Origin: Microthrix sp041394405
GTDB taxonomy: Bacteria > Actinomycetota > Acidimicrobiia > Acidimicrobiales > Microtrichaceae
Direction: 5' to 3'
Assembly (NCBI GenBank): GCA_041394405.1
Contig: JAWKIF010000010.1
Location: forward strand, 244,918 to 308,917
Length of the DNA: 64,000 nucleotides
The notes beneath the pieces are model-generated. The model worked only from the letters and a program-made list of their open reading frames with translations. It searched no databases and was not told where the DNA came from. The translations under genes were made by a program, and so were the position numbers. Numbering within the stretch: position 1 is the stretch's first letter; each line of letters starts with the position of its first letter. This document shows positions 7,669 through 17,446 of the stretch, piece by piece.

Positions 7669-10431
7669 TCAGGATCCGAAGGCGTCGCCTGCTTCGATGC
7701 CTCCGCCAAAGCTGGATTGGGAGTAGGCGACCGATGCACCCCCTGGGTGCTGCGGTGAGGATCCGGCCCGCGAGCGAGAACCATCGAAGAAGTGCATCGT
7801 GCCAGAATCGACGATTGAGCCGAGGTTTTCCCCGGGAACGCCGATGACTACGTCGGCCAGGCCGTCGCCGTTACGGTCGATCGTGTTCAGGTAGCCGCTG
7901 AAGCGGTCGCCCCACTCTGCGCCGTATCCGTTCAGCGGCGAGGTTCCCTGGGCGAGCGATCCCGAGCCGCTGACGCCGTCCGGTGCCCCGAACACCATGC
8001 CGATCATGCCAGCGGAGGTGCTCGATCCGAAGCTCTCGCCGGGTGCCCCAACGATCACGTCGTCGTAGCCGTCCTCGTCGAGGTCTCCCGCCGCCACGGT
8101 GGTGCCGACGGCATCGTTTGGTTCGGCTCCGCCGGGAAGCAGCCCGGACTGACCCAGCCAGATGGAGGTCACGCCCACCGGGTCGACGTCGTCGCCATGC
8201 AACACGGTGGCGTTGCCCGCTGAGTTGAGCGATCCAATGTCCTCGCCGGGCACCCCGACGACCAGATCATCCAGACCGTCGCCGTTGATGTCGCCTGCGG
8301 TGAGCGCGTCGGCAAAGCGGTCGCCCCCCTCCGAGGCCCCGGGTGCCCCGCTGCCTTGGCCGAGGGAGTAGTTGCCGTCGGTGGTGATGCCGCTTGGAGT
8401 CCCCTCCAACACGTGGAGAACGCCGATGTCCTGGGTGGAACCGTAGGCTTCGCCGGGAGCGCCCAGAGCCAAGTCGTCGTATCCATCACCGTCGAAGTCC
8501 GCTGCGCTCAGCGAGTCCGCGAACTCGTCGCCCGACTCGGCGGCGCCGGCGACCGGACCGTATTGGCCGATGGAGACACCAGAGTATTCGTCCAGCCCGG
8601 TCGTCGAGCCGTAGACGAGGTTGACGTAGCCCTGTGATGAGTTCTCACCCGGCACGCCGATGGCCAGATCGTCGAAACCGTCCCGGTTGAAGTCGCCGGC
8701 GGCCAACGCCGACCCAAAGCGGTCGCCGGCCTCGGCTGCGCCCGGCAACGGCCCGTATTGCGAGTAGTCCTCCTCCGCCGTCTCGCTCAGGCCTCCCTGA
8801 CCACCCGAGAAGACATGGATCACCCCGGCGTCGGCTGCCGAACCCACGTTCTCCCGGGGTACTCCTACGACCAGCTCGTCGTATCCGTCTCCGTTGAAGT
8901 CGCCGAACGTGGTGGTGTCGCCGAAGTAGTCGTTGGTCTCGGCAACCCCAGAAACGGGCCCCGACTGGCTGAGGAATTGCGGGGTCACCTTGGCAACGGC
9001 GAAGGTCGGCTGGGCGGCGCTCAAGGCCGGGTTTGCGCCGTAGCGCACGTTGACGGCTCCGGCGTTGGAGACTGTCCCGACGTCCTCGCCCGGTGCCCCG
9101 AGGGCTGCGTCCGCCCACCCATCACCGTTGAAATCGCTCCCGATCCGTTCGGAAGGCGCTTTGCCAGGATTGGATGCGCAGGTGACGTTGCCGTAGGCGC
9201 TGCACGCTGCGACGTTGCCCAGCGGGTCGATCGCCAAAATGGAGTCGCCGGGTGGATCGAAGATGGGTGCCGTTCGGTTCATGAACAGGCCGGCGGAGGA
9301 GTTGGTGCCCGGCCCGATGGTGACGCGGATGGTGGCGCCGGGGGCCAGCGAGATGGACTCGTCGATGGTGACGATGTGTGGATAGCTCTCCAGGCGCCAA
9401 TCCTGCAGATCGATGCTCGAAAGCCCCCGGTTGGTCAGATCGAAGTAGTCGTCCGTACCCCACGGTTCGATATCGAACTCGGTGATCTCCAGGTCCGGAG
9501 GAGCTACGTCGTTGCACGCTCCAGCACACGGCCAGAAGTTGAAGGCCCGCATATCGCGGTCGGGGTCCAGCAGGAACGCCCCGTCGATCCCGGAGAAGAT
9601 GGGTTGGGTGCGCCCGAAGTAGAGGTCGGAGGCGGTGTTGGTGCCCTGACCCGTGTGGACGGTGAGCACACCACCGGCGGGGATCTGGGTGCCGTTGGGG
9701 AAGTCGTAGAACTCCAAGGCGGTGTCCTTGAACTGCCACCCGGTGAGGTCGAAGGCGGTGGTGCCGTGGTTGCGCAGCCTGACGTACTCACCGTTGACGT
9801 TGGTGTAGTCGGAACCGTCGGCGTCGCCGTTGGTGCTCATCGTGAGCGGGAAGTCGGCCCGTGGTCCGGCACCGCACAGGTCCGGATTGTGCATACCCAC
9901 TCCGGCACGCTCGGCCTCCCAGAAGGCGTTGACGTAGTCCTCGGCGTAGTCCAACTCGCCTTCGTCGACCCACACGATGGGCATGCCGTAGCCCTCGCGC
10001 ACCAGTTGTTCACCTACGTTGGTGCCGTTCACCTTGGCATGGCGGACCAGCCGTTGCTCGCCAACGCCATCCTCGACCTGCAGGTTGGCGTTGCGAACCT
10101 GCAGGGTCACCGTCTTGCCCTCGATCAGCTGCTTCAGCCGGGTGGTGGCCTCGTCGGCGTAGCACTTTGGACTGACCGGGGTTTCGTTGGTGTTGATACC
10201 CGCCAGCCGGATGTACTGGATTTGCCCGCTCACGTTTACCGAGAACGTGTCGCCGTCGAGCACGTTGGTGACGGTGCCCGTCCAGCTTTGCAGGGCGGCT
10301 CCTGCGGGCGGCGCGGCCATCGCCAGCACGCCGGTGAGCGTGCCCGCGAGCAGCGCAAGAGAGCCGAGAGCCGAGGTCATGCGCGCCCGGCGCCGTGAGC
10401 GACCCGCCGGTGAGGAAATGGGGGAAACCAT
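7669..10431 (-). CDS. Secreted staphylococcal-nuclease-like protein with lamin-tail and FG-GAP repeats
   Basis: A 920-residue exported protein. Residues 1-46 form a signal peptide with a twin-Arg-rich N-region and AAPPAGA cleavage. About residues 50-180 are a thermonuclease (SNase/TNase) domain: VLDGDTFSVNV and RLAGINTNETP supply the Arg and Glu spaced as in Staphylococcus nuclease, and GEQRLVRHAKV supplies the second Arg. Two lamin-tail domains follow (near 190-290 with YVRLRNHGTTAFDLTGWQF, and 310-410). About 440-915 holds at least seven FG-GAP/integrin-alpha-like repeats (DFNGDGYDELVVGVPRENVG and relatives) that bind calcium. Predicted role: extracellular nucleic-acid degradation on the cell surface or matrix. 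Confidence 0.85.
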   Translation of the reverse strand: MVSPISSPAGRSRRRARMTSALGSLALLAGTLTGVLAMAAPPAGAALQSWTGTVTNVLDGDTFSVNVSGQIQYIRLAGINTNETPVSPKCYADEATTRLKQLIEGKTVTLQVRNANLQVEDGVGEQRLVRHAKVNGTNVGEQLVREGYGMPIVWVDEGELDYAEDYVNAFWEAERAGVGMHNPDLCGAGPRADFPLTMSTNGDADGSDYTNVNGEYVRLRNHGTTAFDLTGWQFKDTALEFYDFPNGTQIPAGGVLTVHTGQGTNTASDLYFGRTQPIFSGIDGAFLLDPDRDMRAFNFWPCAGACNDVAPPDLEITEFDIEPWGTDDYFDLTNRGLSSIDLQDWRLESYPHIVTIDESISLAPGATIRVTIGPGTNSSAGLFMNRTAPIFDPPGDSILAIDPLGNVAACSAYGNVTCASNPGKAPSERIGSDFNGDGWADAALGAPGEDVGTVSNAGAVNVRYGANPALSAAQPTFAVAKVTPQFLSQSGPVSGVAETNDYFGDTTTFGDFNGDGYDELVVGVPRENVGSAADAGVIHVFSGGQGGLSETAEEDYSQYGPLPGAAEAGDRFGSALAAGDFNRDGFDDLAIGVPGENSSQGYVNLVYGSTTGLDEYSGVSIGQYGPVAGAAESGDEFADSLSAADFDGDGYDDLALGAPGEAYGSTQDIGVLHVLEGTPSGITTDGNYSLGQGSGAPGASEGGDRFADALTAGDINGDGLDDLVVGVPGEDIGSLNSAGNATVLHGDDVDPVGVTSIWLGQSGLLPGGAEPNDAVGTTVAAGDLDEDGYDDVIVGAPGESFGSSTSAGMIGMVFGAPDGVSGSGSLAQGTSPLNGYGAEWGDRFSGYLNTIDRNGDGLADVVIGVPGENLGSIVDSGTMHFFDGSRSRAGSSPQHPGGASVAYSQSSFGGGIEAGDAFGS

Positions 10432-10470
10432 TCGTCCACCCTAGGTCCGGCAACCCCGAACACGAACCTC

Positions 10471-10503
10471 GCGCGTCAACCAGCGCGTCAACCAGCGCGT
10501 CAC
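10471..10503. repeat. 12-bp tandem repeat
   Basis: GCGCGTCAACCA is repeated about 2.7 times in the 96-bp gap between the nuclease gene start and the stop of the next minus-strand gene. It sits upstream of the nuclease start at 10431, so it could affect that promoter. No function can be assigned. Confidence 0.6.
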
Positions 10504-10527
10504 GGCGGTGGGTTCGAGCCGTTCGGG

Positions 10528-12726
10528 CTAGGCCGGTCGGTCGAGTTCCCAGCTGGCGAGCGGGCGTCGTTGGCCGTGCAGGGAGACCGGCGGATCCGGC
10601 TCCTCGTCGAGGAACACTTTTCGGATCACCCGCTCCGCTGCATGCCCATCGTCGAACTCACAGAACGTCGACTGGAAACCGGCTAAACGTTCTCGCTGGT
10701 CCGGTGCGTCGTAGGCTCGGCCTTCGAAGACCGATACCAGCTCGTCCATGGTGCGTGCCGTCGGTCCGGGTGGCTCGGCCATGATGTCGAAGTAGGTGCC
10801 CCGCTGGGCTCGATAGTCGTCCCAGTCGTAGCCGTAGATGACGATGGGGCGCCCCAGGTTGGCGAAGTCGAACATGGCTGAGGAGTAGTCGCAGATCATG
10901 ACATCGGTGGCCAGGTACAGGGGCTCAACCTGAACTTCGGCGCTCACGTCGATGATTCGACCTTTCTCGACGAGCCCCCGCACTCGGGAACTGGGCTCGT
11001 AGAAGTAGTGGCCCCGGATGAGGAGGGTGACGCCATCCCCCAGCCGGTCGACGAACTCTGCGGCATCCAATCCCAGTTCCAAGTCCCCCACGCCGTCGCG
11101 ATGCGTTGGGGTGTAGAGCACCGCCAGGTTGCCGTCCGGGATGCCAAGGCGGGCTCGGGTTTGTTCGCCGAGGTTGGCCGGGGGCTTCACCAATTGGTCG
11201 TTCCGGGGGTAGCCGTACTCCAGGATGTCGTGTTGGGCCGGGAACGCCCGCCGCCACACCTCGGTTGAGTATCGGTTGGATGACAGGTTGTAGTCCCACA
11301 GGTCCACACGCCGCATGAGGGGTCCGAACCTCAGGTTCGCCGCCCCGATGGGGTAGGCCTGCAGGTCCAATCCCATGAACTTCAGCGGCGTGCCGTGTTG
11401 GGTCTGCAGGTAGATCTGGCCCGGTACCTTTGAGTATCGATCGGGGAAGTTGACGTCGTTCACGAGGTACTTGGCCGACGTCAGTAGCGAGCGCGCTTCG
11501 CGTGAGTCGGCGACGACATGGGGCAGGTCGCCGGCCTGCTCCACCGACGACTCCTCCACGATCCATACCGGGGAGATGTGCGGGGCGAATTCGGGAAGGG
11601 CTCGGGCGATCGCCAACGGGTTGCCGGAGGGCGGCCGATCCCACAACGACGAAAAGACGGCCAGGTTGGCGTCCAGCCGTGACCGTCGGACGGCGTTGAT
11701 CGCGGGCTGCACCTTGGGTTCGATGGCTCGCTTCACCTTGCGCAGGCGGATTCGTTGGCCGTTGGCGAACTTCAGCGTCTGGAATGCCGCATAGTTGTTG
11801 TCGGCGAGGAGCCGGTACTTCATGCCGGTACCACCGGTCGGCAAGACATCCCGGGATGGGGCATCGGGCCCGAGCACCTTCGCAGCAGCGTGGAAGAACT
11901 CGGCCCTGCGGTGTTTCGGTAGGCGACTACGGCCGGCTGCAAGCACCGCCAACGAGTGTGAGGCTGCGCGGAGCCACAGGTCGTCGGCGTATCGCTCAAG
12001 CTGTGGCCGCTCATGGACCATCTCGAGCAGCGCCTCGATCTGGTGGATCAGTTCGAAGTGCCGATCGCCGGACGATCGCAGGATGGATCCCCCCCGACGC
12101 TGGCGATATCCGACACACACCCGGTTCAGCATGGAGATGGATTGCGCGAGGCACAGGATGGGGTAGGTGAACGGAACATCCTCGTAGTACCCGGGCGGGA
12201 ACTCGAGGTGGGTGTCCAACAAGAACTCTCGCCGGTAGGCCTTGTTCCACGCGACGTTGAGCAGCTTCAGGAGTTCGGGGTGGTCCCCGAGTACGAAGAC
12301 GCCCCGGTACTCGGTGAACATCCGGGCCAGGATGTTTCGCCTGCGGCTGTCGTTCCAGTAGACGCGTTCGTAGTCGAAGATGACGAGGTCGGCACCCGTT
12401 TCGTCGCAACGAGCTCGGATCGCGTCCAGCGCACCCGGGTAGTAGAAGTCATCGCTGTCCAAGAACAACAGATAGTCGTTCGATGCGCTCGCCAGCCCCA
12501 TGTTGCGGGCCGGGCCCAGGCCCACGTTGGCGTCCGGGCGCACCACGCTGATCTGGCTGTGCTGCGCGGCGATCTCGGCCACCAACTCTGCGGACGAGTC
12601 GGTGGAATGATCGTCCACCACGATCACCTCGTCGCCCTCGGCGAGTTGATCAACGATCGAACCGAGGCACTGCCGAATGTAGCCCTCGACGTTGTGGACA
12701 GGGACGATCACGCTGAGGGACACCAT
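10528..12726 (-). CDS. Bifunctional GT2 glycosyltransferase / CDP-glycerol glycerophosphotransferase
   Basis: A 732-residue protein from ATG 12726 (MVSLSVIVPVHNVEGYIRQC). Residues 1-200 are a GT-A family 2 domain with VVDDHSTDSS and the DxD-type LLFLDSDDFYY. The C-terminal half (about 370-715) matches the TagF/Glyphos_transf fold: YLQTQHGTPLKFMGLD, VLYTPTHRDG, LLIRGHYFYEP, DVMICDYSSAMFDFA. Together they would build a teichoic-acid-like or phosphoglycerol-substituted surface polymer at the inner face of the membrane. The frame is open to 12789, but the extra residues do not resemble the family. Confidence 0.85.
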   Translation of the reverse strand: MVSLSVIVPVHNVEGYIRQCLGSIVDQLAEGDEVIVVDDHSTDSSAELVAEIAAQHSQISVVRPDANVGLGPARNMGLASASNDYLLFLDSDDFYYPGALDAIRARCDETGADLVIFDYERVYWNDSRRRNILARMFTEYRGVFVLGDHPELLKLLNVAWNKAYRREFLLDTHLEFPPGYYEDVPFTYPILCLAQSISMLNRVCVGYRQRRGGSILRSSGDRHFELIHQIEALLEMVHERPQLERYADDLWLRAASHSLAVLAAGRSRLPKHRRAEFFHAAAKVLGPDAPSRDVLPTGGTGMKYRLLADNNYAAFQTLKFANGQRIRLRKVKRAIEPKVQPAINAVRRSRLDANLAVFSSLWDRPPSGNPLAIARALPEFAPHISPVWIVEESSVEQAGDLPHVVADSREARSLLTSAKYLVNDVNFPDRYSKVPGQIYLQTQHGTPLKFMGLDLQAYPIGAANLRFGPLMRRVDLWDYNLSSNRYSTEVWRRAFPAQHDILEYGYPRNDQLVKPPANLGEQTRARLGIPDGNLAVLYTPTHRDGVGDLELGLDAAEFVDRLGDGVTLLIRGHYFYEPSSRVRGLVEKGRIIDVSAEVQVEPLYLATDVMICDYSSAMFDFANLGRPIVIYGYDWDDYRAQRGTYFDIMAEPPGPTARTMDELVSVFEGRAYDAPDQRERLAGFQSTFCEFDDGHAAERVIRKVFLDEEPDPPVSLHGQRRPLASWELDRPA

Positions 12727-12815
12727 CGCCGTTGAAGGGTAGTCGAGGCCTAGCGGCGGTCGACCAACCCGCAGCGACTGGTGCCGCAACCGGCCGCTCG
12801 GCTCGCAGTTGGTGG

Positions 12816-14888
12816 TCAGCCGCCGCCTTCGGCCTCGAAGGCCTCCAGCGCCTCGAAGGCCTCAGCGGCCCACGTCGGGTTGACCGGGCTGAGCATCAGC
12901 GTCCGTGCGATCCGACCGTGCGCCGTCGCGTCGAGCCCGGCCAGACGGTTCTGGATACTGGTCGCTTCGCGGGCACCGGGAAACACCCGGCGGAACGCCC
13001 GCATGCGGGCGAAACACTCTTCGGGTTGGTCGGTTCGGCAAGCGTCGAAGTAGTGATGGTCTGGCCGTGTGCGGCGGGTGAGCAGATCCTGCGCCAGCAG
13101 CAGATCTCGTTGCCGCTCGGGGTGGCGCAGCGTGAAGACACCGCTCGCGAGTGTCTCACCGTCCGAGCAGGTGGCGGGGCGATTGAGATCGCCGTCGGGT
13201 GAGAGCCAACTGGATGCTCGAACCGGCACGTAGCGGGCGTCGAAGCGAGGGTCTGCCCGGACGGTTCGATAGGTGCACGACCAGGGCTCGGTGAGCATCC
13301 AAGTGTCGGGTGGCATGACGTCGAAGAAGTAGGTCGCGGCCATCGCAGTTCGGAGCCTGGCGTTCGGTTCCAGCAGGATCTTCAACAGCAGAGGGTCTCC
13401 GATCTTGCCGAGATCAACGATCTGAACCGACCCGGAGAAGGCAACCCGACCCAGGTCGGGATTGGCAACAATCGGGATGATCGCGGGATCCACGGCGCCG
13501 ACCGTTCGCGATGCGGTCTCGACCAGGATCGTGTCCCGCGGCTCGATGACCCACCCCAGATAGAACGTCCGGAAGTACGACGACTGAACCGGGCTGACAG
13601 CGTCGAGCGCGAGGACCCCGGTCAGGGCACCCGTCAGGACGGCGCGCCGCAGGTTGGGTATGGGCTGCGGAGTGAGGCGGGCCACCACCACCACGATGGC
13701 GATCGAGAGAACCGGGACCGCTCCTGACACCACCCGCGCCGGGTGGATTCGCGTCGGTCCGAGGACGACTGCGTAGACGGGTATCCACAGCAGCACAGCG
13801 GTGACAACGCCCAGCCGTTCGAAATGGGCTCGGGGCACCACCCACGCTGCGGTCACGGCCAAGGCAGCCCAGAGGGCGCCCGTGGCCAGCACGGCCTTCG
13901 CTACCTCGCCGCCCTCTGGGCCGCCCTCGGCGCCTCGGAAGATCAGCGCTGCAGCCCCCAGCAAGCCGACCCCGACGACCGCTGCCAACCACCTGAGCGA
14001 AGGGGGCACCCGGCGAGGTGTGCGCTGATTGCCGGCCAACGACCACAACAGCGCTGCCAGCGCCACCACGCCCGCAGCCGAGCCAGCAACCAGCCCCAGC
14101 ACCACCGGCACACCCCGAGAACGGTTGTCGATCGTGGTCGAACCGAGACCTCCGAAGTACCACCACCAAGTGGCGGCCGTGCCCCCCGTCACCGAGAGGA
14201 ACGGGAGGGTCATGGCGGCGGCGCGTCGCGCCCGGGTGACCCCTCGGTCGGTTCCCGGCGCCAACAACACCGCCCCGGCCAGCGGGAGAGCCAGCGTGAT
14301 GGTGTCCAGTCGTGCGATTGCCAACAGCCCCAGGAGTAGCCCCATCGCTGCGGCGGACCCGATCGACCGGGTCGCGCAAGGTGCCATCAGCACGACTGCG
14401 ACGAGCAGCGCCGAGATCAGTGGATTCTCCATGCCTGAGAACTGCCAACCGATGAAGCTCCAGCTGCCGACCTGCAACGCACCTGCGCCCCCGAGAGCCA
14501 GCCACCGGCGGCGCGGAGTGCTCTCGGCAAGTTCGGAGCCGACAACAGCGCCGCTGGCCGCGCCGACCGTGGCCAGGCTTGCCATGCCCAGCAGGCGTCC
14601 CAGGAGCTGGTAGCCCGAGCCGCCGAGTGCGAAATACATGACCCCAACCAGGAAGTGGAGGGGGGAGCTGAGCCCGGCCACCCTGTCGCCGAATGCCCCG
14701 ACCGATACCGAGCCCGCGTCGACCAGGTTCCTGGCATGAGCCAGCGTGATGACGCCATCGTCTCGGTCAACGAAGTTGACCGCTCCGCGCACTCGCCACA
14801 GCGCAACAGCCGTGGCGACCCAGGCGACGGCGCCCACCGCCGCCAGGGCGGTTGGCGTGGCCTCCTTCAGGCTGCTCCTGAGGCGCAC
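12816..14888 (-). CDS. GT39-like polytopic membrane glycosyltransferase
   Basis: A 690-residue protein with about ten predicted membrane helices. After helix 1 the loop RDDGVITLAHARNLVDAG and GLSSPLHFLVGVMYFALGG matches the catalytic Asp-containing first extracytoplasmic loop of GT-C enzymes. The C-terminal 200 residues form a soluble domain outside the membrane. The precise donor and acceptor are unknown. It begins 5 bp after the stop of the binding-protein gene upstream, so the two are probably co-transcribed, and it is followed by the GT2/TagF gene on the same strand, consistent with a surface-glycan cluster. Confidence 0.7.
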   Translation of the reverse strand: MRLRSSLKEATPTALAAVGAVAWVATAVALWRVRGAVNFVDRDDGVITLAHARNLVDAGSVSVGAFGDRVAGLSSPLHFLVGVMYFALGGSGYQLLGRLLGMASLATVGAASGAVVGSELAESTPRRRWLALGGAGALQVGSWSFIGWQFSGMENPLISALLVAVVLMAPCATRSIGSAAAMGLLLGLLAIARLDTITLALPLAGAVLLAPGTDRGVTRARRAAAMTLPFLSVTGGTAATWWWYFGGLGSTTIDNRSRGVPVVLGLVAGSAAGVVALAALLWSLAGNQRTPRRVPPSLRWLAAVVGVGLLGAAALIFRGAEGGPEGGEVAKAVLATGALWAALAVTAAWVVPRAHFERLGVVTAVLLWIPVYAVVLGPTRIHPARVVSGAVPVLSIAIVVVVARLTPQPIPNLRRAVLTGALTGVLALDAVSPVQSSYFRTFYLGWVIEPRDTILVETASRTVGAVDPAIIPIVANPDLGRVAFSGSVQIVDLGKIGDPLLLKILLEPNARLRTAMAATYFFDVMPPDTWMLTEPWSCTYRTVRADPRFDARYVPVRASSWLSPDGDLNRPATCSDGETLASGVFTLRHPERQRDLLLAQDLLTRRTRPDHHYFDACRTDQPEECFARMRAFRRVFPGAREATSIQNRLAGLDATAHGRIARTLMLSPVNPTWAAEAFEALEAFEAEGGG

Positions 14889-14893
14889 CTGGG

Positions 14894-16042
14894 TCAGCCG
14901 TCGAGCAGACCCTGGGCCACCAGGAACTCGCGGGCGACCAATTCGGGATCCTCGCCATCGACGGTCACTCGGGCGTTCAACCGCCGCATCGTGTCGTCGT
15001 CCAAGGGCGACAGCAGCGCCTCGGCGATCGTGCGGAACGCCTCGGGTTGCTCTTCGTAGACTTCGTCGCGAAGCGTGATCGAGGCGTTGTTGATCTCCAG
15101 CTGATCACCTGCCTCGACGAGGGACAGGCCCGCCTGGTGGAGCTCCCCGCTGGTGGTGGCGAACTCGGAGAACGAACACTCGCCGGATGCCGTCGCGGAT
15201 GCGATCTTGTCGGGCTTCCGGTCGACCAGCTGGCTGTCTGGGATGGCGAATCCCGTGGCGTCTTCGAAGCGGGTCAGTCCGTTGGCGTTCACCGTGCCTG
15301 GAGGTTGTTGGCAGACCAGGGCGTCGGGCTGTTGGCGGAGGTACTCGGCCATCGAGTCCAAATCGAAGGGTCCGCCGTGGGCCTTCACCAGCGCAGCCCC
15401 AACTGCGAATCCATACGCATTGTTGAATGGCGACCGGCCGAGCCACACGATGCCGTGCTCCGCTCCGTCCAGCTCCGCAACCTGCTTGGTGAGTTCGGCG
15501 GGATCTGCCGGTGGGTCGTCGAGGCCCATGGCATAGGTCCACGTGGCGCCGTTGTATTCCACCGAGGCGTCGAGCCGATCGGCGACGAGATCGCGCCGAA
15601 CGGAGGTCAGGTCGCCGGAACCCACCTTGGCGTCGACCTCGGCGCCTGCCGCCTGGAACGCCAACACCAGCAGCTGACCCAGAATGACGTTCTCCGGTAC
15701 GTCCCGGGCGCCCACGGAGAGCGAAACGCCTGTGAGGTCGGCCCCGGCAAAGCCGGGCGAGCTGTCGCGCAGCGTCCACCACGTGGCACCGCCGATGGTC
15801 GCCGCCAGCAGCGCTCCCGCCGCAAGGCCGCCCAGAATGACCACGGTTCGAGAGCGCCGCCGGCCGCCGGATGGCGGCGGCTGGGCCGGGGCCATCGGCT
15901 GGGGCTGCGGCCCTCGCGCCGATTGTTGTGCCGCGGTTGCTGCCCCCGGGGCGGGCGGGGCAGGGGGAACTGGCGGGGGCGGCCCGGGAAGCAGCGTCGG
16001 TCGATCGTGGGGGCCATCGCGGTTCGTGTTCAGGCCCACCAT
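14894..16042 (-). CDS. OpuAC-type (glycine betaine/choline) substrate-binding protein, membrane-anchored
   Basis: A 382-residue protein from ATG 16042 (MVGLNTNRDG). The first 70 residues are Pro/Gln-rich and cytoplasmic, followed by one membrane helix (VVILGGLAAGALLAATIGGA) instead of a cleavable signal. The rest resembles the periplasmic-binding OpuAC fold (LGQLLVLAFQAAGAEVDAKV, DASVEYNGATWTYAMG). No ABC ATPase or permease gene is adjacent. The Pro-rich cytoplasmic leader is unusual for a transporter receptor and may couple it to another partner. The TTG at 16069 is an alternative start. An IS element lies 34 bp upstream and may have separated it from its promoter. Confidence 0.7.
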   Translation of the reverse strand: MVGLNTNRDGPHDRPTLLPGPPPPVPPAPPAPGAATAAQQSARGPQPQPMAPAQPPPSGGRRRSRTVVILGGLAAGALLAATIGGATWWTLRDSSPGFAGADLTGVSLSVGARDVPENVILGQLLVLAFQAAGAEVDAKVGSGDLTSVRRDLVADRLDASVEYNGATWTYAMGLDDPPADPAELTKQVAELDGAEHGIVWLGRSPFNNAYGFAVGAALVKAHGGPFDLDSMAEYLRQQPDALVCQQPPGTVNANGLTRFEDATGFAIPDSQLVDRKPDKIASATASGECSFSEFATTSGELHQAGLSLVEAGDQLEINNASITLRDEVYEEQPEAFRTIAEALLSPLDDDTMRRLNARVTVDGEDPELVAREFLVAQGLLDG

Positions 16043-16079
16043 GATGGCTCTTGTGCCTGGCCCGGCCAAGCGAGGCTAG

Positions 16080-17446
16080 CAGGGTGCTGAAAATGCGGGG
16101 CTCGGCAGGAATCGGGGTCTGAGCGGGGGCGGTTGGGTTGTCGGGGTGGGTTTCGTCGGCTGTTCTGGGCTGCCGGGATGGCCGGTTGATGGCTCGCTTC
16201 GGTCGGTCGGGGTTCTGGTGGCACCGGTTGGTGCCGGTCAGGACCCGCTGATCCGGCCGGGTGGGGGTCTTGCCGCTGGGTTCATCAGGCGGCGGATGTG
16301 TCGAGGGCGGTGATCCGGATCAGGTTGTAGACCGCGGTGGACATTTTGAACCATGCCCGGTTGCGGTCCTGGCCGATGTATCTGAGCTTCCGTCCCGCCC
16401 CGACGGTTTTGACCCAACCGAAGGGTTCCTCGACACGTTTGCGTTTCCGTTGGCTCGCTTCGTAGCCGGCATGTCGGGTGGTGCGCCCATCGATCGCGGA
16501 CCGGCGGTTCGAGGTGTTCTGGGCGACGTGCGGCGTGAACCCCGCAGCCCGCACATCGGCGACGAACGCTTTGGTGTCATAGTTCTTGTCACCCGCAACG
16601 GTCCGCCGTCGTTTCCGTTTCGGGAGCCGATCCAACATGGTCTTGGCGCAGTCACGCTCGGCGTAGCCGGTGGCCTGGGTCAGATCCGCGTCGACGATCA
16701 GCCCGTTGCGGTGCTCGATCAGGATGTGCCCCGCATAGCTGAGCCGGGCGGCGGTGTTGTTCGACTTCCGATACAACATCGCCTCGGGATCGGTCGTCGA
16801 GGCGTGGGTGTCGTTGGAGCGTTTCTGGCCGTGCCATCCCACAGCAGCGTTTCGGCCCTTCTTCGGGCCCTCAACGTCGGCGTCATCATCGGGGTTCTTG
16901 GGTTTGAACGACTTGTGGGATGCCCACGCTTCCAACAGGGTGCCGTCGACAGAGAAATGCTCCGACGACATGTAGCGGCGCAGCTTGGCCTGGCGGACCA
17001 CAGCTGCGAAGAACTCATCCGCGATGTTCTGGTCCAACAGACGTTGGCGGTTCTTGGAGAACGTCGACGCGTCAAACGATGGGGCGTCGATCGGCAGATC
17101 CAGGAACCATTTGAACAGCATGTCGTAGTTGAGACGTTCGCAGAACGCCCGCTCTGATCGCATCGAGTACATCGCCATCAACACCGTCGACTTCAACAAC
17201 ATCTCCGGCGGGACCGACGGGCGCCCTTTGGTCGAGTACATCGCCTCGAACACCCCATCGAGCTCGCCAAGGACCTCGTCGACGACAACCCGGATCCGCC
17301 GGATCGGATGCTCGGCGGGGATCAGATCCTCGGTGCTCAACGACGACAACATCGACAACTGCCGATCAGGAGTTCCACGCATAGAACCCATTTTCGCTGA
17401 TCCCCACTCAAAACGCGAGCCCAGAAAGGACTATTTCAGCACCCTG
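16080..17446 (-). mobile_element. Intact IS5-type insertion sequence
   Basis: A 1367-bp element with 13-bp perfect terminal inverted repeats (CAGGGTGCTGAAA at the left; its complement ends at 17446), flanked by a 4-bp target duplication CTAG at 16076-16079 and 17447-17450. CTAG-type palindromic targets are usual for the IS5 group. It holds one transposase gene on the minus strand. The 190 bp between the left end and the transposase stop is non-coding and includes a perfect 6-bp stem (GGCACC...GGTGCC near 16220-16235). Confidence 0.9.
16285..17391 (-). CDS. IS5-family transposase
   Basis: A 368-residue DDE transposase. The N-terminal DUF772 domain (about 15-115) contains GRPSVPPEMLLKSTVLMAMY and FDASTFSKNRQRLLDQ. 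The catalytic part has FSVDGTLLEAWASHKSFKP (first Asp), VAGDKNYDTKAFVADVR (second Asp) and a C-terminal KRKRVEEPFGWVKTVGA (Glu in the Y-(2)-R-(3)-E-like region). No frameshift or internal stop is visible, so the element may be active. Confidence 0.92.
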   Translation of the reverse strand: MGSMRGTPDRQLSMLSSLSTEDLIPAEHPIRRIRVVVDEVLGELDGVFEAMYSTKGRPSVPPEMLLKSTVLMAMYSMRSERAFCERLNYDMLFKWFLDLPIDAPSFDASTFSKNRQRLLDQNIADEFFAAVVRQAKLRRYMSSEHFSVDGTLLEAWASHKSFKPKNPDDDADVEGPKKGRNAAVGWHGQKRSNDTHASTTDPEAMLYRKSNNTAARLSYAGHILIEHRNGLIVDADLTQATGYAERDCAKTMLDRLPKRKRRRTVAGDKNYDTKAFVADVRAAGFTPHVAQNTSNRRSAIDGRTTRHAGYEASQRKRKRVEEPFGWVKTVGAGRKLRYIGQDRNRAWFKMSTAVYNLIRITALDTSAA

